DNA of 64,000 nt from an uncultured Collinsella sp. GTDB taxonomy: Bacteria > Actinomycetota > Coriobacteriia > Coriobacteriales > Coriobacteriaceae. Every line of letters begins with the position of its first letter. Position 1 is the stretch's first letter. The stretch covers positions 310,001-374,000 of the forward strand of contig CAUESV010000001.1 of the NCBI GenBank assembly GCA_959020715.1, in the 5' to 3' direction. The notes under the pieces were generated by a model, which saw only the letters and a list, made by a program, of their open reading frames with translations, was not told the DNA's origin and made no database searches. Shown piece by piece: positions 35,030-43,268 of the stretch. The translations under genes and the position numbers were made by a program.

Positions 35030-35035
35030 TAGGAC

Positions 35036-36064
35036 CTAACCCCGTATGTCCCTAACAGTCGAGCGTTCGACCAACGTACTCGGCACATGAATCGCCTCGA
35101 TAGACGAGTTCTCTCCAATCGCCGCCTCAAACGCAAGCTTACCGACACCGCGCAAATCAAATCGCAGCGTCGTCAGCCGATTGTGAGGAACAAGTCCCTC
35201 GAGTGCGTCGTCGATACCAACCACGCTCACGTCGTCGGGCACGGACAGGCCCGCGTTCTCGAGCGCGGCGATAACGCCCAGCGCCATCTGGTCATTTGCC
35301 GCAAGCACGGCAGTCGGCGCCTGCGACCCGCCGGCAAGCACCTCGGCCGCAATCCGCTCGCCCATGGCGTACCCACTGTCCGCACTCCAATCGCCACGCA
35401 GCATCGGAGCGGCATCGACATGAGCACGACCCAGCGTATCGCGCCAACCGGCCTCACGAAAACGCGAGGAAATCGAGCTTTCCGGACCCGCCACAAACCG
35501 CATATTCGAGTGACCATGTTCCAGCAGATAATTGGTCAACAGCTCGCACGAACCATACTGGTCGGAGTCAATCGTCGTGCAGCGCGGGTGCGCATACATG
35601 GACAGGATAACCGTTCGCACTCCCGGCTGGGGAACAAACTCCTCAAAATCGGGAGCCATGCGGTTCATGTTGAGAATCATGCCGTCGACGGGTCGCTCGA
35701 CCATGCGGCGCGAGGCATCGGCAAGTGCATAGGGCTTGTCGCCGCCCATCTCGATCATAGTGACGGCAAAATCGTGCTCGCGCGCCGCTTGCATGATACC
35801 CTCGAGCGTCGCCAGGTTACCGACACGTGTGATGTTGTACATGCACAGGCCAATAGAACGATACGATCCGCCGCGCAACGCCGCTCCAGCAAAATTGGGA
35901 CGAAAGCCCAGCTCTTCCATGGCGGCCAGCACACGCTTGCGCGTCTTTTCCGTCACGTTGGGCATACCGTTGACCACGCGAGACACAGTCTGGCGGCTCA
36001 CGCCAGCGAGCGCCGCAACCTCTGCCGCGCTCGCCGAACGACCATTCCTTGTCTGCCGAGCCAT
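35036..36064 (-). CDS. LacI-family regulator of module 2
   Basis: A LacI/GalR repressor of about 342 residues. The helix-turn-helix is AAEVAALAGVSRQTVSRVVN, with hinge GFRPNFAGAALRGG, and the C-terminus ends LVERSTVRDIRG. I end the gene at ATG 36064, but a GTG at 36073 with GCAGGTTA upstream is equally good; the frame stays open to 36121. It is divergent from lacG2-lacE2. The intergenic region carries three TGTTAACGTGCTCAT-like sites. Confidence 0.9.
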   Translation of the reverse strand: MARQTRNGRSASAAEVAALAGVSRQTVSRVVNGMPNVTEKTRKRVLAAMEELGFRPNFAGAALRGGSYRSIGLCMYNITRVGNLATLEGIMQAAREHDFAVTMIEMGGDKPYALADASRRMVERPVDGMILNMNRMAPDFEEFVPQPGVRTVILSMYAHPRCTTIDSDQYGSCELLTNYLLEHGHSNMRFVAGPESSISSRFREAGWRDTLGRAHVDAAPMLRGDWSADSGYAMGERIAAEVLAGGSQAPTAVLAANDQMALGVIAALENAGLSVPDDVSVVGIDDALEGLVPHNRLTTLRFDLRGVGKLAFEAAIGENSSIEAIHVPSTLVERSTVRDIRG

Positions 36065-36125
36065 GCCTTCCACGCTAACCTGCTTCCCAACTATTCCCCG
36101 CGCCCATGGCGCATCGTACATACAT

Positions 36126-36294
36126 TGATAACGTGCTCATGATACCCGAGCCATATACCACAACATGAAAACTTCTGTCAATCAAAACCGCTTACCGAAC
36201 AAATACAACCGTTCGCAGCTGTTTGAAGTTGTTTTGTTTCTATACATCCCAACCGGATGTTAACGTGCTCATTGTCAAATGTTCACGTGCTCAT
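36126..36294. promoter_or_regulatory. three LacI-type operators of module 2
   Basis: TGATAACGTGCTCAT (36126-36140), TGTTAACGTGCTCAT (36258-36272) and TGTTCACGTGCTCAT (36280-36294), all in the same orientation. The GTGCTCAT half distinguishes them from the TACTCAT half at galKT. The 345-base gap 36065-36409 has no gene. Confidence 0.8.
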
Positions 36295-36409
36295 TTTGGT
36301 TCTAATCATTTTAAGATAGTGTTTATCGGGCTTTTTTCACCGCTGAACGCTAACCAGGGAGCCTCCTGAGCTCAAACGCACAATATCGAACAGCGAGACG
36401 AGAGGATGT

Positions 36410-37858
36410 ATGCATATGTCTTTGCTAAACCGCGTACAGCAGCTGCCGAAGGGCTTTGTATGGGGCGCCGCAACCGCCGCGTACCAAACGGAAGGTTCCA
36501 CGAAGGTGGCAGGCAAGGGTAAGACCATGTGGGACGATTACCTTGTCGCCCAGGGTCGCTTTTTGCCCGACCCGGCCAGTGATTTCTACAACCGCTACGA
36601 GGAGGATATCCGCCTTTCTGCCGAGCATGGACTCAACGCCATCCGTGTGTCCATCGCCTGGACCCGCATCTTCCCCAACGGCGACGATGCCGAGCCCCTC
36701 GCCGAGGGCGTTAAGCACTACCACGAGCTGTTCGCCTGCTGCAAAAAGTATGGCGTCGAGCCCTATGTGTCCCTGCATCACTTTGACTCCCCCGCCGCCC
36801 TGTTCAACCAGGGCGACTGGCTCAACCGCAAGACCGTCGACGCCTATGTGCGCTATGCCGAGTTCTGCTTCCGCGAGTTCCGCGAGGTCAAGAATTGGTT
36901 CACCATCAACGAGCTCATCAGCCTCTCGCACTCCCAATACATCCAAGGCAACTTCCCGCCCAACCATCACTTTGATGTGACGAGCGGCATCCAGAGCCAG
37001 CACAACGAGCTCGTTGCCCACGCCCGCGCCGTCAACCTGTATAAGGATCTTGACGAGACCGAGCACCTGGGCGGACGCATTGGCATGGTCAACGTCCTGA
37101 CGCCGGCATATCCTGCCACCGACTCGCCCGCCGACCAGCACGCCGCCGACCTGTACAACGCCTTCTACACCGACTTCATCATGGACGGCGCCTTCCTGGG
37201 TCACTACTCCGCGCGCACCCTCTCACTCATCAACGAGATTCTGCGTGCCAACAACGCCACACTTACGGTTGAGGACAGCGACATGGAGGAGCTCGCCAAG
37301 GCGGCGCCCCGCAACGATATGTTCGGCCTCAACTACTATCAGTCGGCGTTTATCGCCGCCTACGATGGCGAGTCCACCAACAGCTTTAACGGCACCGGAG
37401 ACAAGGGCACCTCGTGCTTTAAGTTTAAGGGCGTCGGGCAGCAGGTCGATATGCCGGGTATCCCCACCACCGACTGGGATTGGCTCATCTACCCGCAAGG
37501 CCTCTACGACACGCTCAAGCACATCAGCGCCACCTATCCCAACCTCCCCGTCATCTATATCACCGAAAACGGCCTGGGCCACAAGGACCCCGAGCCCGAC
37601 GCAAACGGCATCGTCGCTGATCCCGAGCGCATCGACTTTGTCGACCAGCACATGGAGAAGGTGCTCCAGGCGCGCGCCGAGGGCGTCGACGTCCAGGGCT
37701 ACTTTATCTGGAGCCTGCAGGACCAGTTCTCGTGGGCCAATGGCTATAACAAGCGCTACGGCCTGTTCTACATCGACTTCGACACGCAAAAACGCTACAT
37801 CAAGCAGTCGGCACTCTGGTACAAGGAGCTCGCCGACACCATGGCGGACGCGCAGTAG
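36410..37858 (+). CDS. lacG: 6-phospho-beta-galactosidase/glucosidase (GH1), module 2
   Basis: A 482-residue GH1 enzyme with acid/base Glu in WFTINELI, nucleophile Glu in YITENGLGHKD and the phosphate site FSWANGYNKRYG. It is more diverged than the other two (Thr for Ser in IAWTRIF, shorter TFNE consensus), so its natural glycoside may differ. Unlike modules 1 and 3, the hydrolase precedes the permease. Starts at 36410 or two codons later (36416), with GAGAGGA upstream. Confidence 0.93.
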   Translation: MHMSLLNRVQQLPKGFVWGAATAAYQTEGSTKVAGKGKTMWDDYLVAQGRFLPDPASDFYNRYEEDIRLSAEHGLNAIRVSIAWTRIFPNGDDAEPLAEGVKHYHELFACCKKYGVEPYVSLHHFDSPAALFNQGDWLNRKTVDAYVRYAEFCFREFREVKNWFTINELISLSHSQYIQGNFPPNHHFDVTSGIQSQHNELVAHARAVNLYKDLDETEHLGGRIGMVNVLTPAYPATDSPADQHAADLYNAFYTDFIMDGAFLGHYSARTLSLINEILRANNATLTVEDSDMEELAKAAPRNDMFGLNYYQSAFIAAYDGESTNSFNGTGDKGTSCFKFKGVGQQVDMPGIPTTDWDWLIYPQGLYDTLKHISATYPNLPVIYITENGLGHKDPEPDANGIVADPERIDFVDQHMEKVLQARAEGVDVQGYFIWSLQDQFSWANGYNKRYGLFYIDFDTQKRYIKQSALWYKELADTMADAQ

Positions 37859-37884
37859 CGCATCGCCTCGCTTTCCCCCGAGAA

Positions 37885-37921
37885 GGGAGCGGCCCTATGC
37901 GATACAAACCCAGCCGCTCCC
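37885..37921 (+). terminator. intercistronic stem-loop between lacG2 and lacE2
   Basis: GGGAGCGGC (37885-37893) pairs with GCCGCTCCC (37913-37921). There is no good T-run, so processing or attenuation rather than full termination is likely. The 176-base spacer holds nothing else. Confidence 0.5.
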
Positions 37922-38034
37922 CTCTCTCCCCCTGGGACCGACCCCGCCTGCACCCGGGCTTTTAGCAAGCGGGAGACCATATAGGTTTTCAACGTCCATG
38001 CCATTAAGATTTCATGCAAAGAGGAGCGTGAACT

Positions 38035-39795
38035 ATGGAATCGATCGTTAAGTTCTTGGAGAAAGGTCAGCCGTACTTCGACAAGGTCTCTAAGAACATC
38101 TACCTTCAGGCCATTAAAGACGGCTTTTTGGCAGCAATGCCCATCATCCTGTCTTCTTCTGTCTTCCTGCTTATTTCAACCCTGCCGGGCGTTGTCGCCA
38201 CGGTCGGCGGCTTTACGCTGCCCGATTGGTGGAACGTCGACGTCGTGAACTTCTGCAACAAGGTTTACAACTTCACGATGGGCGTCGTGGGCATCATGGT
38301 CGCCGGCACCACCGCAAGCGCGCTGACCGGCTCCAAGAACCGCCGCATGCCTGCCGGCAAGGCCATCAACGCCACGAGCACCATGGTCGCCGCCATGTGC
38401 GCTATGCTCATCTTGGCCGTTACCCAGACGAGTGCCAAGATCGACGGCGCCGATGTCTCGGTGTTCTTTACCGACAACATGGGCACCAAGGGCCTGCTGA
38501 GCTCCTTTGTCGCCGCATTTGCCACGGTCAACATCTATGCCTTCTGCATTAAGCGAGACATCACCATCAAGCTGCCCAAAGAAGTCCCCGGCGCCATCGC
38601 CCAGAACTTCCGCGACATCTTCGCCTTCAGCTTCTCCATCCTGTTTGTCGCCGTCATCGACGTTATCTGCCGCACCTGCTTGGCCGTCCCGTTTGCCAAC
38701 GTCATCTCCACGCTGGTGAGCCCGCTGTTCGCCGCTGCCGATTCCTACGCCGGCCTCGCCCTCATCTGGTTCATGATCCCGCTGTTCTGGTTCATGGGCA
38801 TCCACGGCCCCTCGGTCGTTAAGCCTGCCCTCAACGCCGCGCTGTTTGGCAACATCACTACCAACCTCGCCACGCTGCAGGCCGGCGGTCACCCCGCCCT
38901 CGCCCTGACCGAGAACTTCGGTAACTACATCGGCGAACTCGGCGGCACCGGCGCCACGTTCATTGTCCCGATCATCTTCCTGCTCTTTATGCGCTCCAAG
39001 CAGCTCAAGGCCGTCGGCAAAGCCTCTGTCGTACCCGTGATGTTCGCCGTCAACGAGCCGCTGCTGTTCGCCGCGCCCATCATCCTCAACCCGTACTTCC
39101 TGATCCCGTTCCTGTTTGCCCCCGTGGCCAACGTCCTCATTGGTAAGTTCTTCATCGACTTTTTGGGCATGAACGGCTTTATCTATGCCATGCCGTGGGC
39201 ACTCCCCGGACCGATCGGCACCTTCATCGACACCAACTTCCAGCCGATCTCTCTGGTCCTGGTTGTCGTCCTGCTGGTCGTTGACTTCTTGATCTACTAC
39301 CCGTTCTGCAAGGCCTACGACAACGTCCTGTGCAAGCAGGAGGCCGAGACCCTGGCCGAAGAAGAGGCCGAGGAGACCAAGGCCGTCAAGACCGCTGCCG
39401 CCCCCGCCGTTGAGGCTCCCGTTGTCGAGACCGCTTCTGCCACTGAGGCCTCCGCAGCTCCGTCCGCCCTTAAGGGCAAGGACCTGAGGGTTCTGGTTCT
39501 GTGCGCTGGCGCCGGCACCTCTGCACTGCTCGCCAACGCGCTTAAGGAAGGCGCCGACGAGCTGGGCATCGACATTACCGCCAACGCCGGTGCCTACGGC
39601 AGCCACTACGCCATCATGGACCAGTACAACGTCATCGTCCTGGCTCCGCAGGTTCGCACCTATTACAACGAGATGAAGGCCGACACCGACCGCCTGGGCA
39701 TCACGCTGCTGTCGCCCAAGGGCAAACAGTACATCGACCTCACTAAGGATCCCAAGGGTGCCGTCGCCTGGATCGAGGAAAACCTCGAGGCATAA
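38035..39795 (+). CDS. lacE: PTS lactose-family EIICB, module 2
   Basis: A 586-residue EIIC-EIIB fusion like that of module 1: FWFMGIHGPSVVKP, AVNEPLLFAAPIILNP and GMNGFIYAMPW in EIIC, an Ala/Glu/Thr-rich linker near 430-480, and the EIIB Cys in RVLVLCAGAGTSALLANA. The CAGAGTS form is shared with module 3, while module 1 has CQGGGTS. Start at 38035, with AGAGGAGCGTGAACT. No EIIA is adjacent. Confidence 0.94.
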   Translation: MESIVKFLEKGQPYFDKVSKNIYLQAIKDGFLAAMPIILSSSVFLLISTLPGVVATVGGFTLPDWWNVDVVNFCNKVYNFTMGVVGIMVAGTTASALTGSKNRRMPAGKAINATSTMVAAMCAMLILAVTQTSAKIDGADVSVFFTDNMGTKGLLSSFVAAFATVNIYAFCIKRDITIKLPKEVPGAIAQNFRDIFAFSFSILFVAVIDVICRTCLAVPFANVISTLVSPLFAAADSYAGLALIWFMIPLFWFMGIHGPSVVKPALNAALFGNITTNLATLQAGGHPALALTENFGNYIGELGGTGATFIVPIIFLLFMRSKQLKAVGKASVVPVMFAVNEPLLFAAPIILNPYFLIPFLFAPVANVLIGKFFIDFLGMNGFIYAMPWALPGPIGTFIDTNFQPISLVLVVVLLVVDFLIYYPFCKAYDNVLCKQEAETLAEEEAEETKAVKTAAAPAVEAPVVETASATEASAAPSALKGKDLRVLVLCAGAGTSALLANALKEGADELGIDITANAGAYGSHYAIMDQYNVIVLAPQVRTYYNEMKADTDRLGITLLSPKGKQYIDLTKDPKGAVAWIEENLEA

Positions 39796-39826
39796 GACGC
39801 TGACGCTACCTACCGCTCGCAGACAA

Positions 39827-39870
39827 AAAATGGCCCGTGCATCGATGTGTGATGCGCGGGCCATTTTGTT
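39827..39870 (+). terminator. terminator after module 2
   Basis: AAAATGGCCCG (39827-39837) pairs with CGGGCCATTTT (39857-39867), with an inner TGCATC/GATGCG stem. Confidence 0.85.
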
Positions 39871-39890
39871 TAGACCGCACCCGTCCTCCT

Positions 39891-40115
39891 GTTCATCTCA
39901 ATCTGTAACATCTAGCCGAGTTTTTCGGTCCTAGCTGTTACAGATCGAGATGAACGCACAGGCCAAGCCGAAAATCTCAATCTGTAACATGTAGACCGCT
40001 TTTGACCGCTTAGATGTTACAGATCGAGACAAACGGAATATGCCGGACCGAATTGTCTAAATCTGTAACATCTAACAGGGATTTTCGGTCCTAACTGTTA
40101 CAGATTAAGATGAAC
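39891..40115. repeat. palindromic repeat array B (3 units, 79-81-bp period)
   Basis: Units at 39891-39955, 39974-40034 and 40053-40115; the TCTGTAACA motif starts at 39902, 39981 and 40062. Outer ends pair (GTTCATCTCAATCTGTAACA with TGTTACAGATCGAGATGAAC). It lies between convergent lacE2 and the module 3 LacI gene, filling most of the 333-base gap. Confidence 0.85.
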
Positions 40116-40128
40116 GAGCCGAGCACGT

Positions 40129-41139
40129 CTACGCCCGTAGGTCTTTCACGCTGGAACGCTCGACCAACACACCCGAGACGAGCGTACGGCTTCTGGAGCT
40201 CGGGGCTTCCAGGCCTGCGACGACCTCGTTAAGCGCACGGATGCCCAGCTCGCGGTGACGAAACTTCACCGACGTCAGAATCGAGTTGGGGATCGTCTTG
40301 TAGAGCTCATCGTCGAAGCCGATCACGGACACGTCGTCGGGCACACTGAGCCCTTTGTCACGCAGAGCCATCATCACGCCGTTTGCCATGCAGTCGTTAG
40401 CAGCGAGGACCGCCGTGCAATCGGGCTTATCGGCAAGCACAAGGCCCGCGGCATAGCCACTATCCGCATTCCAATCGCCTTGCAGAGGCTCGGGCGGCTC
40501 AATGCCACGCGCCTCGAGTGCCGCACGCCAACCTTTCATACGGCACTGGCTCGACAGCGACTCTTTCTTACCAGAGACAAAGTACACGTTTTTGTGCCCG
40601 TGGTTCAAGAAGTACTCGCACGCCATGCGCGCGCCGCCCTCTTGGTCGTCACTGACGGTGGAGCAGGTAGGATGTTCCATCGGTGTGATAATCACCGTCT
40701 TGAGGTCTTTCGGCGCCTCAAAGGTATCAAAGTCATCGACCATCTGACGCAGGTTGAAGATCATGCCATCAACAGGCAGCTGCGACATCCTGCGCGCCGC
40801 ATCGGCAAGGGTCATCTTCTCCCCTGCGCGCTTTTTGATCATCGTGAGCGCAAAGCCGCGTTCTTCGGCGGCATCGGCGATACCGTCAATCATGTCCACG
40901 GCACCACCCGACAAGTGAAACAGCACGACGCCGATGCACCCGTAACGGCCCAACTTGAGCGAACGCGCGGCAAAGTTGGTTCGAAACCCGAGCGCCTCCA
41001 TGGCCGCATGGACCTTATCGCGTGTCGACTCGCGCACGCTATCGGGCTCGTTGATCACACGCGACACCGTCTTGAGAGAAACGCCCGCGGCAACTGCCAC
41101 ATCGTTCATTGAGACATTTTTCTTGTCCATCGTTGCCAC
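40129..41139 (-). CDS. LacI-family regulator of module 3
   Basis: A LacI/GalR repressor of about 336 residues. The helix-turn-helix is MNDVAVAAGVSLKTVSRVIN, with hinge GFRTNFAARSLKLG, and the C-terminus ends LVERSSVKDLRA. A GTG at 41139 has GGAGAAGTA directly upstream; the ATG at 41130 three codons later is the alternative. It is divergent from lacE3-lacG3. Its operator differs from those of the other three LacI proteins, in line with the changed recognition helix (LKT instead of QQT/EQT/RQT). Confidence 0.9.
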   Translation of the reverse strand: MATMDKKNVSMNDVAVAAGVSLKTVSRVINEPDSVRESTRDKVHAAMEALGFRTNFAARSLKLGRYGCIGVVLFHLSGGAVDMIDGIADAAEERGFALTMIKKRAGEKMTLADAARRMSQLPVDGMIFNLRQMVDDFDTFEAPKDLKTVIITPMEHPTCSTVSDDQEGGARMACEYFLNHGHKNVYFVSGKKESLSSQCRMKGWRAALEARGIEPPEPLQGDWNADSGYAAGLVLADKPDCTAVLAANDCMANGVMMALRDKGLSVPDDVSVIGFDDELYKTIPNSILTSVKFRHRELGIRALNEVVAGLEAPSSRSRTLVSGVLVERSSVKDLRA

Positions 41140-41277
41140 TACTTCTCCAGTCGGTTTTGCATCGCTTGTTTTTTGTGTTCTAGCATACACTACCTGCCCG
41201 ACTGACAAATCAGCCGTTTATCGGACAATATCGACCGTTCACCCGTAAATCCTTGTTGCTCTTCCAAAAATGTCTTA

Positions 41278-41310
41278 CGTTGTCATTAACGAAATGACAA
41301 CGTTGTCATT
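41278..41310. promoter_or_regulatory. LacI-type operator of module 3
   Basis: A perfect 18-bp palindrome, AATGACAACGTTGTCATT (41293-41310), preceded by an overlapping half, CGTTGTCATT (41278-41287), that also pairs with AATGACAACG. It lies 105 bases before lacE3. Confidence 0.8.
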
Positions 41311-41414
41311 TCGCAATGCCTTCCTTAAGCAGGAAGGTTTCCGGGCAGTCCTGACCATCCATCGACGACCAGTTCCATCCACATGCATCGCGCATCAAGT
41401 AGCAAAGGAGCTCT

Positions 41415-43193
41415 ATGGACGCCATCGTAAAGATGCTCGAAAAGCATCAACCGTTCTTTGAGAAGATCTCGAGGAACATCTACCTCCAGGCCATTAAGGA
41501 CGGATTCCTTGGGTGCATGCCCATCGTCCTCACCTCTTCGATCTTCCTGCTGATCGCCACCCTTCCCGGCGTAGTCGGCATCACGCTGCCCCAGCCGCTT
41601 ATCGACTGGTGCAACAAGCTGTACAACTTCACCATGGGCGTTATGGGCATCATGGTTGCTGGCACCACTGCCAAGAACTTCACGGCTTCCATGAACCGTC
41701 GCATGCCCGCCGGCAAAGTGCTCAACGACGGTTCCACCATGGTGGCCGCCCAGTGCAGCATGCTGCTGCTCGCAGTCACGCAGTTCACCACCAAGTTCAA
41801 CGGCTCCGAACTTTCGGTCTTCGATTGCACCAGCATGGGCACGCGCGGTCTGTTCTCGGCCTATATCGCCGCGTTCATCACCGTGTGGGTCTACAAATTC
41901 TGCGTCTCGCGCGATCTGACCATTAAGCTGCCCAAGGAGGTCCCGGGCGCCATCGCTCAGAACTTCCGCGACATTATCCCCTTTGGCGGCGCCGTCATCA
42001 TCTGCGGCATCATCGATGTCGTCGTGCGCAACCTCATGGGCGTTCCGTTCTCCGAGCTGCTTATCAAACTGCTCTCCCCGCTCTTTACCGCTGCAGAAAC
42101 CTATCCTGGCCTTATCCTTATCCAGGCAGCCACCGCGTTCTTCTGGTTCATCGGCGTCCACGGCCCCTCGATCGTCCAGCCGGGCATCGACCCCATCCGT
42201 CTTGCCAACCAGGCCGAGAACCTGCAGGTTCTGCTGGCCGGTGGCCACCCCGCCCACTCCCTCACCTTTAACATGTCGCTCGTGGGCGAGTTCGGCGGCA
42301 CCGGCGCCACGTTCATCGTGCCGCTTCTGCTGATTCTCTTCATGAAGTCCAAGCAGCTCAAAGCCGTCGGTAAGGCCTCGATTGTTCCTGTTGCCTTCGC
42401 CGTCAACGAACCGCTGCTCTTTGGCGCGCCGATGATCCTTAACCCCTACATGCTCATCCCCTTTGTTGCCGCCGGCTGCGTCAACGTGAGTGTTGCCAAG
42501 TTCTTTATCGATAACGTGGGCATGAACGGCTTCTCCTTCGTGGTGCCTTGGGCCACTCCCGCCCCCATCGGCATTTTCATCACCACGAACTTCCAGCTTA
42601 TCGCCCTGGTATTTGTCGCGATCATCATCTTGCTGGACGCCATCATCTACCTGCCGTTCTTGAAGGCATACGATAAGCTGCTCTGCGACCAGGAGGCCGA
42701 GCGCGCCGCCGAGCTGGGTCTCGAGTCCGATGGTGCCGCCGCCATCGCCGCCAACGCCTCTGCGCCCGCTGTCGAGCAGACTACCGCTTCCGTCGAGACG
42801 ACCGCCGCTGCCGCCGACAGCAAGCCTATCACCGATCAGCCCGAGCCTGCCGCCGACGCATCCGCCAAGAAGGATGTCGACGGCCTGAAGGTCCTCGTCC
42901 TGTGCGCCGGCGCCGGCACCTCTGCCATGCTCGCCAACGCCATCAAGGAAGGTGCCGCACAGACCGGAGAGAACATCGCTTCCTCCGCAGGCGCCTATGG
43001 CCAGCACACTGCCATCATGGATCAGTACGACGTCATCGTGCTCGCCCCGCAGGTTCGTAGCTACTACAACGACATGAAGGCCGACACCGATCGTCTGGGC
43101 ATTAAACTGCTCGCTCCCCGCGGTAAGGAATATATCGACCTTACTCGCGACCCCGCCGGCGCCATCAAGTGGCTCCGCGAGAACCTCGACTAG
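41415..43193 (+). CDS. lacE: PTS lactose-family EIICB, module 3
   Basis: A 592-residue EIICB with the same domain order: FWFIGVHGPSIVQP, AVNEPLLFGAPMILNP and GMNGFSFVVPW in EIIC, an Ala/Thr-rich linker near 435-490, and the EIIB Cys in VLVLCAGAGTSAMLANA. It is closest in linker and EIIB to module 2 but has the gene order of module 1. Start at 41415, with AAAGGAGCTCT before ATG. Confidence 0.94.
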   Translation: MDAIVKMLEKHQPFFEKISRNIYLQAIKDGFLGCMPIVLTSSIFLLIATLPGVVGITLPQPLIDWCNKLYNFTMGVMGIMVAGTTAKNFTASMNRRMPAGKVLNDGSTMVAAQCSMLLLAVTQFTTKFNGSELSVFDCTSMGTRGLFSAYIAAFITVWVYKFCVSRDLTIKLPKEVPGAIAQNFRDIIPFGGAVIICGIIDVVVRNLMGVPFSELLIKLLSPLFTAAETYPGLILIQAATAFFWFIGVHGPSIVQPGIDPIRLANQAENLQVLLAGGHPAHSLTFNMSLVGEFGGTGATFIVPLLLILFMKSKQLKAVGKASIVPVAFAVNEPLLFGAPMILNPYMLIPFVAAGCVNVSVAKFFIDNVGMNGFSFVVPWATPAPIGIFITTNFQLIALVFVAIIILLDAIIYLPFLKAYDKLLCDQEAERAAELGLESDGAAAIAANASAPAVEQTTASVETTAAAADSKPITDQPEPAADASAKKDVDGLKVLVLCAGAGTSAMLANAIKEGAAQTGENIASSAGAYGQHTAIMDQYDVIVLAPQVRSYYNDMKADTDRLGIKLLAPRGKEYIDLTRDPAGAIKWLRENLD

Positions 43194-43207
43194 TTCCTCC
43201 CTCTGTT

Positions 43208-43234
43208 GGTGCCCGGATCCCCAGTTCGGGCACC
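43208..43234 (+). terminator. intercistronic stem-loop between lacE3 and lacG3
   Basis: GGTGCCCG (43208-43215) pairs with CGGGCACC (43227-43234), followed by TCTCCCTATTC. Probably partial termination or processing. Confidence 0.6.
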
Positions 43235-43268
43235 TCTCCCTATTCGTATCCCACAGAAAGGATGACTC

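Noticed and set aside
38176..39864. 562-codon minus-strand frame opposite lacE2
   Set aside because: Antisense shadow of a GC-rich membrane protein gene; no domain, no ribosome site.
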